From contig NZ_JASJNC010000004.1 in the NCBI RefSeq assembly GCF_030065545.1, forward strand, positions 186,001-250,000: DNA of 64,000 nt, given 5' to 3'. Source of the DNA: Marinicella marina (GTDB lineage: Bacteria > Pseudomonadota > Gammaproteobacteria > Xanthomonadales > Marinicellaceae). A program made the position numbers and the translations under genes. How positions within the stretch are numbered: position 1 is the stretch's first letter; each line of letters opens with the position of its first letter. A model generated the notes under the pieces. That model searched no databases. It was not told where the DNA came from and saw only the letters and a program-made list of their open reading frames with translations. Shown here in pieces: positions 10,962-20,359 of the stretch.

Positions 10962-11544
10962 AAAAGTCATCACCCAAACCAACACCAATGAAGAAGTCAT
11001 CAAGAAAAGCTTATTCATTGGTGTTTGTGCCCACATTGAATGTCCGCAAGACTTCCAATCTTTCCTAGAACAACACCAAGACCTTAATGCCACGCATAAT
11101 TGCTGGGCTTATCGTGTGGGTGATGAATACCGCTTCAATGATGATGGAGAACCTTCAGGTACTGCAGGCAAGCCCATTTTGGCTGCCATTGAGGGCGCTG
11201 GATTCGATTACACGGCGGCACTGGTCATTCGCCATTATGGCGGCATCAAACTCGGTACCGGTGGGCTGGCCAGAGCCTATGGCGGCACCATCGCGAAAAA
11301 CTTGCAAAACGCTGCACACAAGACTTTTGTTCCAACCACTTCATTACAGGTTGAAGTGCCTTTTGAATCCAGTCAGTTGTTATTTAAATACGTGGCGGAA
11401 TTTAACGCCAAGGTCAGCACGCAAAAATTCAATGAATCAGGTCTGGTAGCTGTGATTGAATTGGCCGTCATTGAATTAAATAAATTTCGAGTAACACTCA
11501 CTGATGCCAGCAAAGGACAGGCGCGTTTTATTGGAGTTGAGTGA
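10954..11544 (+). CDS. YigZ/IMPACT (UPF0029) family protein
   Basis: A 196-residue protein of the YigZ-IMPACT family. The N-terminal domain has the family motifs: KSLFIGVCAHI, the THNCWAYRVG segment, RFNDDGEPSGTAGKPIL and VIRHYGGIKLGTGGLARAYG. A smaller C-terminal ferredoxin-like domain (about 130-196) follows. Eukaryotic IMPACT regulates GCN2; the bacterial role is unclear, though links to translation have been suggested. The start is a TTG at 10954 inside the preceding stop region, and no in-frame ATG precedes the conserved core. The last 69 bp overlap the convergent DUF4105 gene, an unusually long antisense overlap for two well-supported reading frames. Confidence 0.88.
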   Translation: MTKKVITQTNTNEEVIKKSLFIGVCAHIECPQDFQSFLEQHQDLNATHNCWAYRVGDEYRFNDDGEPSGTAGKPILAAIEGAGFDYTAALVIRHYGGIKLGTGGLARAYGGTIAKNLQNAAHKTFVPTTSLQVEVPFESSQLLFKYVAEFNAKVSTQKFNESGLVAVIELAVIELNKFRVTLTDASKGQARFIGVE

Positions 11545-12588
11545 ATTAAGCACTGATTTCAAGGCCATCAAAGCTGGCAACAACAAAGGCAATAAATACC
11601 AAGCATGGGCAAAGCAGACCATTACCAGCCACAGTAAAATGCTCAAAAATATAACTTTAACCATGGTTTGACTTGCTTTAACAAAAAATCCCAGCGGTGA
11701 AAATAGCAGCACATTAAAATTCCAAGCCAAAGCAGCATGTGGGGTCAAAAACCACAACAACAACATAACCAAACCTATCAGGGCGTGCCATTTAAACCAA
11801 GCATTGGCAAACATCCGCTTGGTCTGTGGCAAAAACAGCAGCACAGTCCAAAATATCACATAGGCAATCATTAACCAATGACTTCTGAACAGCAAATAAA
11901 CAGTATTTTCAGCCTTCGTGGCAGTTATTGACTGATTGGCACGTACTTTATCAGGCATCAATTCCAAAATACTTTTCTCGAGAAAAACTGGAAAAGCCAT
12001 CAACTCCCAATCAGTTCTGTCATCGTAAGCCATCCAACCATAGCCTACAGCCAAACCAAAATTCATCCAACCTTGCTTTTTGGCTGGAAACGACTGTTTA
12101 TAATAGTTACTTTGTGCATCAGATGCGGCTTCAGCAGCCAGCTGGCCTTGCCAGACTTGATCAAGGATGTCGCGAATTTTGGTGGCACAATTATTTAAAA
12201 AATAATCATACTGATAGGACCTGTTCTCAGGTAAGTTGTGCCACTTTAAATAACTCTCTAGCTGTTCTACTTCAGCTTCAGTCATGATCAAATCAATGAT
12301 GCTGAAGTCCCGTTGTTGTCTTTGGGCTAAACGAAATTCCGTGTTGATGTCACTTAATCCCACCTCATACTGCATTTGATTGGAGATAAACTCAGTGAAA
12401 ATGTCATCATCAAAGCTGAAGTACCCAAAACCATAAACATCATCACCAACAGCAATGGCCGTGTGACCAAATGCCGACCAATAAGCTGCTCCAGGACCGA
12501 TAGTGATTAACTTGACTGATTTTGCATGAGCCATTTGACCAGCAGCCAACAAAATCAAACAAAGAAGTATGCGCCAATCAGTTTTCAA
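11476..12588 (-). CDS. DUF4105 (Lnb N-terminal-like) membrane-anchored periplasmic protein
   Basis: A 370-residue protein. A signal peptide (ending GQMAHA) precedes a DUF4105-type domain (about 25-190) with the conserved GPGAAYWSAFGHTAI start and the NNCATKIRDIL motif, where His and Cys are likely catalytic residues in an NlpC/P60-like fold. The C-terminal half (about 230-350) has four or so transmembrane segments. This domain occurs in proteins that process lipids or peptidoglycan precursors; lipoprotein acylation (Lnb in enterococci) is one known role, and the activity here is unknown. It begins 4 nt after the CorC-like gene, so they are co-transcribed. The last 23 codons overlap the YigZ gene. 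Confidence 0.8.
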   Translation of the reverse strand: MKTDWRILLCLILLAAGQMAHAKSVKLITIGPGAAYWSAFGHTAIAVGDDVYGFGYFSFDDDIFTEFISNQMQYEVGLSDINTEFRLAQRQQRDFSIIDLIMTEAEVEQLESYLKWHNLPENRSYQYDYFLNNCATKIRDILDQVWQGQLAAEAASDAQSNYYKQSFPAKKQGWMNFGLAVGYGWMAYDDRTDWELMAFPVFLEKSILELMPDKVRANQSITATKAENTVYLLFRSHWLMIAYVIFWTVLLFLPQTKRMFANAWFKWHALIGLVMLLLWFLTPHAALAWNFNVLLFSPLGFFVKASQTMVKVIFLSILLWLVMVCFAHAWYLLPLLLPALMALKSVLNSLNSNKTRLSFAGISECYSKFI

Positions 12589-12592
12589 TTGA

Positions 12593-13438
12593 TCAGCTCA
12601 AATCCACTTCAACAAACTCTATTCTTCGCTTATCAGCTTTGATAACCTTGAAATTCAAATCAGCGACTTCGATCAGCTCTCCGGTTTCAGGTAAGCGGCC
12701 GGCTTCACTGGCAACCAAACCACCGATGGTATCAAACTCAGCATCATCAAAACCAAAATTAAATCGTTCATTGAACTCTGTGATGGTGGTCAATGCATTG
12801 ATGCGATAAAGCTGCTCACTGACATGCATGATGTAAGGGTCTTCACGATCATCGTACTCATCATCAATTTCACCAACTATCTCTTCCAAAATATCTTCAA
12901 TGGTAACCAGGCCAGCAACACCGCCGTATTCATCAATGATGATGGCCATGTGGTTGCGTGAAGTTCTGAATTCATTCAATAAGATATTGACCTGTTTTGA
13001 CTCGGGAATCACCACCGCAGGCCTGATAAAATCTCTTAAGTTAAAGTCTTTCTCAGTTTTCACAAATGACTTCAAAACATCTTTGGCCAATAAGATACCT
13101 TCCAATTCATCTTTATCCTCACCAACCACTGGAAAACGCGAGTGGCCCGATTCAACGATGATGGGTAAAACATCTTCAATGCTGGATGTCAGAGGAATCA
13201 CTACCATTTGTGCCCGAGGCACCATCACTTGACGGACTTGTAATTCAGATACTTTCAGTGCACCTTTCATCATGTTCAAGGCATCGGCATCAAGTAAATG
13301 GTTGTTGTATGCTTCTTGCAGGATGTGCAACAGATCGTCGCGATTTTGTGGTTCATCCGTAAATATGTTGGCTAATTTGCTGAGCCAAGACTTCTGATTA
13401 TCCGCATCAGAATCTTTCCTACTCTGGTCTTCTGTCAT
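12593..13438 (-). CDS. corC: CorC/HlyC family CBS-domain protein
   Basis: A 281-residue cytosolic protein of the CorC (YbeX) type. A short N-terminal region is followed by two CBS motifs (about 65-185: VRQVMVPRAQMVVIPL, GHSRFPVV, and NHMAIIIDEYGGVAGLVTIEDILEEIVGEI, the family hallmark). A C-terminal CorC_HlyC FAD-binding-like domain ends in DLNFKVIKADKRRIEFVEV. It lacks the N-terminal CNNM membrane domain, so it is the soluble form. In E. coli this protein is linked to magnesium/cobalt resistance and ribosome maturation and sits next to ybeY and lnt. Here neither adjoins; instead a DUF4105 protein follows at 4 nt. Confidence 0.9.
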   Translation of the reverse strand: MTEDQSRKDSDADNQKSWLSKLANIFTDEPQNRDDLLHILQEAYNNHLLDADALNMMKGALKVSELQVRQVMVPRAQMVVIPLTSSIEDVLPIIVESGHSRFPVVGEDKDELEGILLAKDVLKSFVKTEKDFNLRDFIRPAVVIPESKQVNILLNEFRTSRNHMAIIIDEYGGVAGLVTIEDILEEIVGEIDDEYDDREDPYIMHVSEQLYRINALTTITEFNERFNFGFDDAEFDTIGGLVASEAGRLPETGELIEVADLNFKVIKADKRRIEFVEVDLS

Positions 13439-13530
13439 TAAGGTTTTTTAATACACCTTGAATTGTTTAACATGAGCTAAGTTTAATGCCTGCCGTTGAA
13501 CTTGTCCAATATAAAAGGATTGATTTATAT

Positions 13531-14616
13531 TCACTGATTGGATAACAAATAAATCAAACCTGCCGCCAAAGCCACAGCCAAAACAGCACCTATGATTTTA
13601 AACATGCTATAAGGCCGTTCACCATGTGCTTTGCCGTTTTGTCCATTGATGACATACCTATAGGTTTTCCCTTTGTAGCTGAATGCTGAAATCCACATGG
13701 GAGCCAACAAAAGTTTAAAGCCCACTTGTTGGTAGATAGAATCTATGTGGTGGATCCGCTGGTGATCACCGCCAATGTCACGCCGCACTGTTGTTCTGAT
13801 GGTCCTGTGCATGACCTCCTTGGCCATATTAAAGGCCTCTGGCAAGCCTATTTGATAGAGTTCAGATCGGAACCCACTGAGGTATTTGTTGTTGTATTCT
13901 TGGGTTTTATACAAATCCCATTCTGATAAGAAATTTTGAAACTTGACCGGCAATGATTGTGTGCCCATGGTCATGACATCATCAAAACTATTATGTACTT
14001 TACCCGACCTGTTTCGCCACCTGATTTTTACCACTGTTTGTCTTTTCATGACAGTTCTGCCGTTGACCTTGGTTGGCACGCGGATGGTGGTGGTGTAATT
14101 ATCGCCACGTTGTCCGGAATAAGTGCTGTAAACTTGTGCATCAAATGCCCACATCGGCATGTAGGAACCTAGGATGGATTGGGCTTGGATGGCTTTTCTT
14201 TTCAATGACGAAGGTGCAAACCACAAGCCGCCCAACCATTGACTGAAAGCTGTTTCAGCTTGGTGCTGATGAATTTCGAAAGGTATTACGCCATCCGGTT
14301 CCAACTTCCTCGATAAAGCAACAGGCACCACCACATTCAGGTCACAATAAGGACATTCTTCCGCATGCACATTGGTTGGCAACATGAATTGTGCACCACA
14401 ATTCTCACACTTCAGTTCATGATTGACGTTTTGTGGGTCAAAGTAATCAATTTGACTGATTGCCGACTTATAATCATGGGCCAAATACATGTCCAGCGGT
14501 GAAGCCTCAATCGGATCAACTTCACCACAGCTTACGCACCTCAGTGAGTGCAAGCCAATGGCATAATCCAAGTCTGAACCACACTGGTTACACTTGAAGT
14601 GTGTGTAGGAAATCAT
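13531..14616 (-). CDS. Double zinc-ribbon, C-terminally membrane-anchored protein
   Basis: A 361-residue protein with two zinc ribbons at its N-terminus: C9/C12/C27/C30 and C70/C73/C88/C91, all in CxxC pairs. A middle region with several Trp-rich strands follows (WLGGLWFAPSSL, GSYMPMWAFDAQVYSTY). One transmembrane helix closes the protein (about 338-358). Database entries of this type are often labelled primosomal protein N'-like, but no helicase motifs are present, so that name is misleading. It starts 15 nt after the SPFH/GYF_2 gene and is surely its partner; the pair recurs in bacteria. A role in tethering or recognising membrane proteins through the SPFH scaffold is inference. Confidence 0.75.
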   Translation of the reverse strand: MISYTHFKCNQCGSDLDYAIGLHSLRCVSCGEVDPIEASPLDMYLAHDYKSAISQIDYFDPQNVNHELKCENCGAQFMLPTNVHAEECPYCDLNVVVPVALSRKLEPDGVIPFEIHQHQAETAFSQWLGGLWFAPSSLKRKAIQAQSILGSYMPMWAFDAQVYSTYSGQRGDNYTTTIRVPTKVNGRTVMKRQTVVKIRWRNRSGKVHNSFDDVMTMGTQSLPVKFQNFLSEWDLYKTQEYNNKYLSGFRSELYQIGLPEAFNMAKEVMHRTIRTTVRRDIGGDHQRIHHIDSIYQQVGFKLLLAPMWISAFSYKGKTYRYVINGQNGKAHGERPYSMFKIIGAVLAVALAAGLIYLLSNQ

Positions 14617-14631
14617 TGAATTTTATCAGCT

Positions 14632-15741
14632 TTACTCAGGTAAATCCGGTGGCATGCTATCCAGGTGACGCTGTACCTCAATCAAAGCAGTGGCATCGAC
14701 CCAATCATCTAAACCAGCTGTCCACATCAAGGTTTCTCCGTTGATTTCAGCGTTCAATATGCGTGATGCCACTTCTGGCAAAGTCATCGGACCGACTCGT
14801 TTGCCATCAAGCACAGCAAAATATTGCTTCACCTCTTTGACTGATTCGGGCATCGGTGGCGGTTTGAGTGGGTCGGTATCATCACCTTTGGCCAGAGCTT
14901 GTCCAAATGACTGCGCCATACCAAAACCCATACCCATAGCCATACCACCACCGGCAGCTCCACTTTCGTTATTGGCTGCATCGCGCATTGATTGTGCTTG
15001 TTGGTAACGGGTAAATCGATTCAAGTCACCCACAGCAATTGAACTGGCTCGTTCATCCAAAGCTTTTTCAACTGACTCAGGTACCGAAACGTTCTCAACC
15101 AGCATGGTTTCAAGAGACAAACCATAAGCAGCAAACATCGGTTGAATCTGCGCTGTCAAGAATTGGCCCAAATCATCATAGTTGGCTGCGATATCAAGAA
15201 TTGGGATTCCTGATTCGCTGATTACTTTGGCAAATCCTGTGACCACCAAGTTTTTCAACTGGCCGACAATTTCCTCCAGCACAAAATGCCCATCAGTACC
15301 AACTATTTCACTGATCATTTTATGTGGGTCATTGATTCTGAATGCATAACTACCGAAGGCCCGCACCCGGATAACACCGAATTCACGGTCACGCAAAATC
15401 AATGGATTACGCAAACCCCATTTCATGTCAGTAAACACTTTGGTGTTGAAAAAATATACTTCAGCCTTGAAAGGGCTTTCAAACCCATGTTTCCAACCTT
15501 GCAGTGAGGACAAAATGGGTACGTTGGCGGTGCTCAGCTCATACAAACCAGGTTCAAATACATCTGCCACTTCGCCTTCATTGACCAACACAGCAGTTTG
15601 TCCTTCTCGAACGGTCAACATTGCACCATTCTTTATTTCGTTGCCATAGCGAGGAAAACGGTACACCATGGTATGTTGCGTATGATCTGTCCATTCAATG
15701 ACATCAACCAATTCGCCAAAAATTTTATCCCAAATGCTCAT
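14632..15741 (-). CDS. SPFH-domain protein with C-terminal GYF_2 domain
   Basis: A 369-residue protein of the YdjI type (SPFH/band-7, formerly called virion core-like). The SPFH region spans about residues 20-240 (MLTVREGQTAVLVNEGEVADVF, VIRVRAFGSYAFRI, LVENVSVPESVEKALDER). A Gly/Ala/Met-rich linker follows (GAAGGGMAMGMGFGMA). The C-terminus is a GYF_2 (DUF4339) domain (about 310-360: KRVGPMTLPEVASRI, LMWTAGLDDWVDA), normally a peptide-recognition module. There is no obvious transmembrane helix, so it is probably a peripheral scaffold. It is the first gene of a two-gene operon with the zinc-ribbon membrane protein. A second, unrelated SPFH gene (YqiK type) lies at 56.6-58.6 kb. Confidence 0.85.
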   Translation of the reverse strand: MSIWDKIFGELVDVIEWTDHTQHTMVYRFPRYGNEIKNGAMLTVREGQTAVLVNEGEVADVFEPGLYELSTANVPILSSLQGWKHGFESPFKAEVYFFNTKVFTDMKWGLRNPLILRDREFGVIRVRAFGSYAFRINDPHKMISEIVGTDGHFVLEEIVGQLKNLVVTGFAKVISESGIPILDIAANYDDLGQFLTAQIQPMFAAYGLSLETMLVENVSVPESVEKALDERASSIAVGDLNRFTRYQQAQSMRDAANNESGAAGGGMAMGMGFGMAQSFGQALAKGDDTDPLKPPPMPESVKEVKQYFAVLDGKRVGPMTLPEVASRILNAEINGETLMWTAGLDDWVDATALIEVQRHLDSMPPDLPE

Positions 15742-15799
15742 TCACTTTGTCCTGTTGAATAAAAACAATTATTATAGCTTATTTAATTTCAGATTCATT

Positions 15800-16261
15800 G
15801 TGAAAAAAGTAACCATAGAAACTCATAAGGAACACCTTGCCCCCTACTTTAAAAGCCTTAACGAAGAGTGGTTAAAACGTTTTTTTGTGATTGAACCCAT
15901 TGATCAAAAGGTGCTGTCCCAACCAACAAAACTAATCAACGAAGGAGGACAGATTCTTTATGCCAGCATTGACGGAATGGTGGTTGGTTGCGTCGCATTA
16001 AAACACCATGGCCAAGGCACATTTGAATTGACTAAGATGGCGGTGACACAATCCCACCAAGCCCATGGCATTGGCACGCAACTGATGCAATCATGTATTG
16101 ATTACTATCAAACCATAAATGGTAAAAAACTCTATTTAGAGTCACATTCGTCGCTGAAGCCAGCCATAAAACTGTACCAAAGGTTTGGATTTGTGGCCAT
16201 GCCGACACCCTTTGAATCTGACTACCAAAGAAGTGATTTTTACATGGAATATATAAAATGA
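15800..16261 (+). CDS. GNAT-family N-acetyltransferase
   Basis: A roughly 153-residue GNAT acyltransferase. It has the core strand GCVALKHHGQGTFELTKMAV, the acetyl-CoA loop QAHGIGTQLMQ (Q/RxxGxG/A), and the terminal LYLESHSSLKPAIKLYQRFGF region typical of the fold. The frame is open back to 15698, but that would overlap the start of the divergent SPFH gene and add an unrelated tail. The GTG at 15800 fits the family start, although no strong ribosome-binding site precedes it. The acceptor substrate cannot be told from sequence. The stop lies 8 bp from the convergent GCS2-CBS gene. Confidence 0.82.
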   Translation: MKKVTIETHKEHLAPYFKSLNEEWLKRFFVIEPIDQKVLSQPTKLINEGGQILYASIDGMVVGCVALKHHGQGTFELTKMAVTQSHQAHGIGTQLMQSCIDYYQTINGKKLYLESHSSLKPAIKLYQRFGFVAMPTPFESDYQRSDFYMEYIK

Positions 16262-16269
16262 AACTTACA

Positions 16270-18195
16270 TCAATCTATTTGTTTCTTTTTATAAGCTTTT
16301 AAATCAGCCTCAAGAACATGACTGGCTATTTTAATCAAGTCATATTCAGTAATTACTCCAACTAACTTGCCATTTTCAACAACTGGTAAACAACTGATGC
16401 GTTTTTCACGCATGATCTGTATGGCTTCAACGGTGGTTGTTTTGGGCTCAGCAAAGATGGGATTGTCATTCATGATCTCTCTGATTGCTGTGCCGTGTTT
16501 GTAATCATCGCCATCAACAATTTTCTTGATTATTGAACGATTAGACACCAAGCCCACAAGTTCACCTTCATCGTTCTCTACCGGGACATGCCTAACCCTT
16601 TTCCAGTCCATGATGCTGGCCGCCAAATCCATTGAATCATCGGGTCTCACCGTCAACAGTTTGGTGACCATAAACTGACCCACCAATAAATACCCGGCAC
16701 GCCAATCTGTGCGGTGTTCAGCTTGAGCCAATGGCCACTCATGTATGGGTGTATCTATCGCTTGCTGATCATGCATTTCAGCCACAATGGCTCTGACTTT
16801 CTCATCAGGGTGCAAGTCTTTGTTCATTTCAGTGATGGATTTAATGGCCCATTTTGCACCAGTTTGTTTGCTGTCTACCCGTTGCTCAATGGTAGTTAGA
16901 TAATGTTCTATGTCATCTTTATCAATGCCTGATGACTTCAATCCAGCTTCAGCAATTGGCAATAACTCATTTTTAATTAGATCAGTCGCTGAAATACTCT
17001 CGCCATTGATCCAGGTAAAATGACATTCCAGACCAGTTCGACAGGCTTGTAAAAAATTATTTCTGGCATGCGAAAAACGCAACACCTCAGTGATGTCTTT
17101 GACTTTGTCTCCCATGCCAGACATCAAACCAAAATAAAACGCTGAGTTGGCCACTTCATCAATCACTGAAGGTCCGGAGGGCAATACCCTATTCTCAATA
17201 CGCAAATGAGGGATGTTATCTTTGACACCATAACATGGACGGTTCCATCGATAGACCGTGCCATTATGTAACATCAAAGCTTTCAATTTCGGCATCAGGC
17301 CAGCATTGACCATGCCCACTGGGTCTTCTTCAAAATCGGAGGTCAAGACCACTGAGAACCTTGAAATATCATCTCTGAATACATCGACAATACTCTCTAT
17401 CCACTCATTACCAAAATGAACCCTGGGTTGGGTGCCTCGATTTTGATGGGCGGTTGAGCGTGTATCGATTGAGTTTTGAAACACCGCAATTCGAGACTCA
17501 TGCCATAACCTTAAATGGTGAATCAAGCCTGAATTAACAGCCACCGCCATCAGCGGCGCTGTGACTGCTTGAGACATGTTGTACATATTGACAAACTCAT
17601 TTCCACTGACCTGAAAATGAACTTGAAAACTGGTGTTCATGGCTTCCAATAAAAAATTATCATGGGTTACAGATAATTCATCCACACCTCGAATATCTAA
17701 CCTGAAATCAGAACCACGAATTTCTTTCAATCGGTCATTCAGTTCGTAGTAACGGTCTACTGGGGTGATGCTGTCCATGGTCAAATGCATTTGTCTGAGC
17801 GTGGGTAATATACCAGCCAAAATGATTTTTGAATCGTGATGATTGGCATGTTTGTGCGCAATAGACAGGACTTCTTTGATTTCCTCTTCCATTTCATGTA
17901 AACATTTGCCTTTGAACCTTCTTGGCGTCAGGTTGGCTTCGATGTTAAACAAAGCAATTTCATTGGTGAAGCGTTCATCACCAATGTCGTTAAGTAAATC
18001 TAACGCGGTTAAATTGGGACTGTAATCATTGTCGGTGATAAACATTTCTTGTTCTGCACCTATGCGCCTGGCACCTGACTCTATCAAGCCTTTTTCAATC
18101 ATCAGTTCAAGTGCTTTCAAGTCATTTAAGACGGCACGCGTAAAGAGTCGCTTGGTCTCGTTATCACCACCTCTTGAAATATTTTGTTCACCCAT
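16270..18195 (-). CDS. Glutamate-cysteine ligase family 2 (GCS2) domain fused to a CBS pair
   Basis: A 641-residue fusion. Residues about 35-400 belong to the GCS2 (carboxylate-amine ligase) family: IGAEQEMFITD, NEIALFNIEANLTP, FQVHFQVSGNEF, HLRIENRVLPSGPSVIDE. The C-terminal 130 residues hold two CBS motifs (VRPDDSMDLAASIMDWKRVRHVPV and IREIMND...EKRISCLPVVENGKLVGVITEYDLI). GCS2 enzymes join glutamate, or a related acid, to an amine using ATP; which product is made here is unknown. The CBS pair suggests control by an adenine nucleotide. An AAAGGAG lies 9 nt before the ATG. It starts 23 bp after the SLC13 permease stop, so transporter and ligase are one operon. Confidence 0.85.
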   Translation of the reverse strand: MGEQNISRGGDNETKRLFTRAVLNDLKALELMIEKGLIESGARRIGAEQEMFITDNDYSPNLTALDLLNDIGDERFTNEIALFNIEANLTPRRFKGKCLHEMEEEIKEVLSIAHKHANHHDSKIILAGILPTLRQMHLTMDSITPVDRYYELNDRLKEIRGSDFRLDIRGVDELSVTHDNFLLEAMNTSFQVHFQVSGNEFVNMYNMSQAVTAPLMAVAVNSGLIHHLRLWHESRIAVFQNSIDTRSTAHQNRGTQPRVHFGNEWIESIVDVFRDDISRFSVVLTSDFEEDPVGMVNAGLMPKLKALMLHNGTVYRWNRPCYGVKDNIPHLRIENRVLPSGPSVIDEVANSAFYFGLMSGMGDKVKDITEVLRFSHARNNFLQACRTGLECHFTWINGESISATDLIKNELLPIAEAGLKSSGIDKDDIEHYLTTIEQRVDSKQTGAKWAIKSITEMNKDLHPDEKVRAIVAEMHDQQAIDTPIHEWPLAQAEHRTDWRAGYLLVGQFMVTKLLTVRPDDSMDLAASIMDWKRVRHVPVENDEGELVGLVSNRSIIKKIVDGDDYKHGTAIREIMNDNPIFAEPKTTTVEAIQIMREKRISCLPVVENGKLVGVITEYDLIKIASHVLEADLKAYKKKQID

Positions 18196-18218
18196 TTATC
18201 GCGCTCCTTTATCACTCA

Positions 18219-20069
18219 TCAATACAACTTATATATCCAAGTCAACATACCTGTCAACATGGCCCAAACAATTATTGTTAACGGCACACCTACTTTAACA
18301 AAGTCAGCAAATTTATAACCACCGGCGTTCATCACCAATAAATTGGTCTGATAAGCCATAGGCGTGGCATAACTGAGGTTGGCACCAAACAACACCGCCA
18401 ACACAAATGGTTCAACTGGCATGCCCAAACTTTGGGCTATACTGACTGAAATTGGTGTGCCAATCACAGCCGCTGCATTATTTGATATCACATTGGTCAT
18501 TATGGCCATCGAGAACATCAATATGCCTAACACCACCCCAGGTGCAAAACCATCGGTACTGGCCACGAATAAATTGGCCAAATAATCGGCACCACCAGTG
18601 GCCATCAATGCGGCCCCCAAAGCCAGTGAGGCCACGATAATAAATATCACTTGGGCACTCAAAGCATGAGTCGCATCACGCCAGCGCAAACAGCCGGTAG
18701 CAATCAAGACAAAACAACCAATGATGGCACTGATTGATATCGGCATCACATTAAAAGCCGCCAAGCCAACCACTCCAGCCATTACAGCCAAAGCCAATGG
18801 TGCTTTTTTGGTGTGTGGCAATTCCTCACCACCATCCAATACCAACAATGAACCCGCGCGTTTCACTTCTTGAATGGCTTCATGGGTACCTTGCACCAAC
18901 AACACATCACCCGGTCTGAAAATCACATCATCCATGCCCTTGGCAGTTGCGGCTGTCTCCTTACCTTGAGAATGAACTGCCAATAGGGTCAATCCGTATT
19001 TACTGGTCAATCTAGAATCACCAACCCGCACTCGATCCAACAACGAACCTGAAGTGATGACCAGCTCTGCAATAGATTGGTCACCGGCTGACAATGGGTG
19101 AGATTCATCCACTTGATGATCACCAGTGAACAGTGAGCCACCCAACTCAATTTCATACTCACGCAGATTATCAGCCGTGTCTGAAACGATCAGGCGATCA
19201 TTGGCTTTGATGATTACATCAGGTAACGTGGCAATAGATAAAGAGTCACCTCTGACAATCCTTTGTATATTAATTTTTCCATCGACTTTATTGCGAATTT
19301 CAGCCAATGTTTTGCCGTCGGCAAAAGCGCCTTCATCGACTTTAATTTCAGCAGAGAACACCCTAGGAGAAGTGTCTTTCAAAGGTGGTGTACGATCGGG
19401 TAATATCAATGGTGCGATTAACCACAAATACAAAATGGCTACCACCGCCGCAATAGAAACTGGAAAAACAAAATCAAACATACCAAATTCAGGCACACCT
19501 AATCCTTCAGCCACCTTAACCACCAATAGATTGGTTGATGTGCCTATGGTGGTTGCCATGCCACCCAACAACGTTGCCAATCCCATAGGCATCAATGTGC
19601 CGGCAGTTGATTGTCCGGTTCGCAGTGAAACACTGATTAAAACTGGCAGTAATAAAACCACTATCGGCGTGTTGTTCACAAACGCGCTTAATATTGCGCC
19701 GGTAATCAAGGTCAACAGCAAGGACAAGGATGGGCTCACCTTCCAAATTTTTGCTAAATACCGACCGATGGGCTCCATCGCGCCGGTTCTGACCAAAGCT
19801 TGACCAGCCACCATCAGCGCGCACACAGCAATCAATGCCTCATTCCCAAAACCCAGAAAAAATGTTTTAATTGGGAATACACTGCCATCTGTTTGTTGGT
19901 AAGGGAATATATGAAACCCCAACACCAAGGCACAAATAACAAACAAACTGGATGTTTGCAGCGGTATCCTGTCGTTAGCGAACAATATCAGTGCCAACAA
20001 GGTCAATAATAAGACTGCCAAGGCATGTGGCTGCAATGAGTTAGCCAAAAGTTCAGATTCCATATACAC
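18219..20069 (-). CDS. SLC13-family permease with two RCK_C (TrkA-C) domains
   Basis: A 616-residue membrane transporter. The N-terminal half has about five or six transmembrane segments and the motif FVNNTPIVVLLLPV, typical of the ArsB/NhaD/SLC13 (DASS) superfamily. A central soluble region (about 210-395) contains two RCK_C/TrkA-C repeats (LAEIRNKVDGKINIQRIVR and LLDRVRVGDSRLTSKYGLTLLAVH), usually ligand-sensing. Further transmembrane segments follow, with a second NNAAAVIGTPI motif. Proteins of this build carry sulfate, di/tricarboxylates or other anions with Na+; the substrate is not decided by sequence. It is the first gene of an operon with the GCS2-CBS ligase. Confidence 0.88.
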   Translation of the reverse strand: MYMESELLANSLQPHALAVLLLTLLALILFANDRIPLQTSSLFVICALVLGFHIFPYQQTDGSVFPIKTFFLGFGNEALIAVCALMVAGQALVRTGAMEPIGRYLAKIWKVSPSLSLLLTLITGAILSAFVNNTPIVVLLLPVLISVSLRTGQSTAGTLMPMGLATLLGGMATTIGTSTNLLVVKVAEGLGVPEFGMFDFVFPVSIAAVVAILYLWLIAPLILPDRTPPLKDTSPRVFSAEIKVDEGAFADGKTLAEIRNKVDGKINIQRIVRGDSLSIATLPDVIIKANDRLIVSDTADNLREYEIELGGSLFTGDHQVDESHPLSAGDQSIAELVITSGSLLDRVRVGDSRLTSKYGLTLLAVHSQGKETAATAKGMDDVIFRPGDVLLVQGTHEAIQEVKRAGSLLVLDGGEELPHTKKAPLALAVMAGVVGLAAFNVMPISISAIIGCFVLIATGCLRWRDATHALSAQVIFIIVASLALGAALMATGGADYLANLFVASTDGFAPGVVLGILMFSMAIMTNVISNNAAAVIGTPISVSIAQSLGMPVEPFVLAVLFGANLSYATPMAYQTNLLVMNAGGYKFADFVKVGVPLTIIVWAMLTGMLTWIYKLY

Positions 20070-20359
20070 TTCATATAAATAGGAATTTATAGTCTATCAA
20101 ATTGGTAGAAAAAAAACTGAAAAACATTTATCATGAATTGGAATTCACTTGGTTTACACAACTCTTGAGGTATTTTGTTATAAATTTGATGATTTCACGA
20201 TTTTAGCAAACACCATAAGTCAGATCATTGCGACGAAATCGTCTGTAAATCGAGAAAAAAGAACGCAGATTTTTAGTGGGGATTAGGAATAACACAGCCA
20301 AATGAATAGGTGTTGTTCTGTCATGTCTCCTGACAATTAAATTAACCATTAGGAGTGCT

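Noticed and set aside
19126-19803. 225-aa plus-strand frame
   Set aside because: It is antisense to the SLC13 permease; no family motif, and the minus frame is clearly the real gene.
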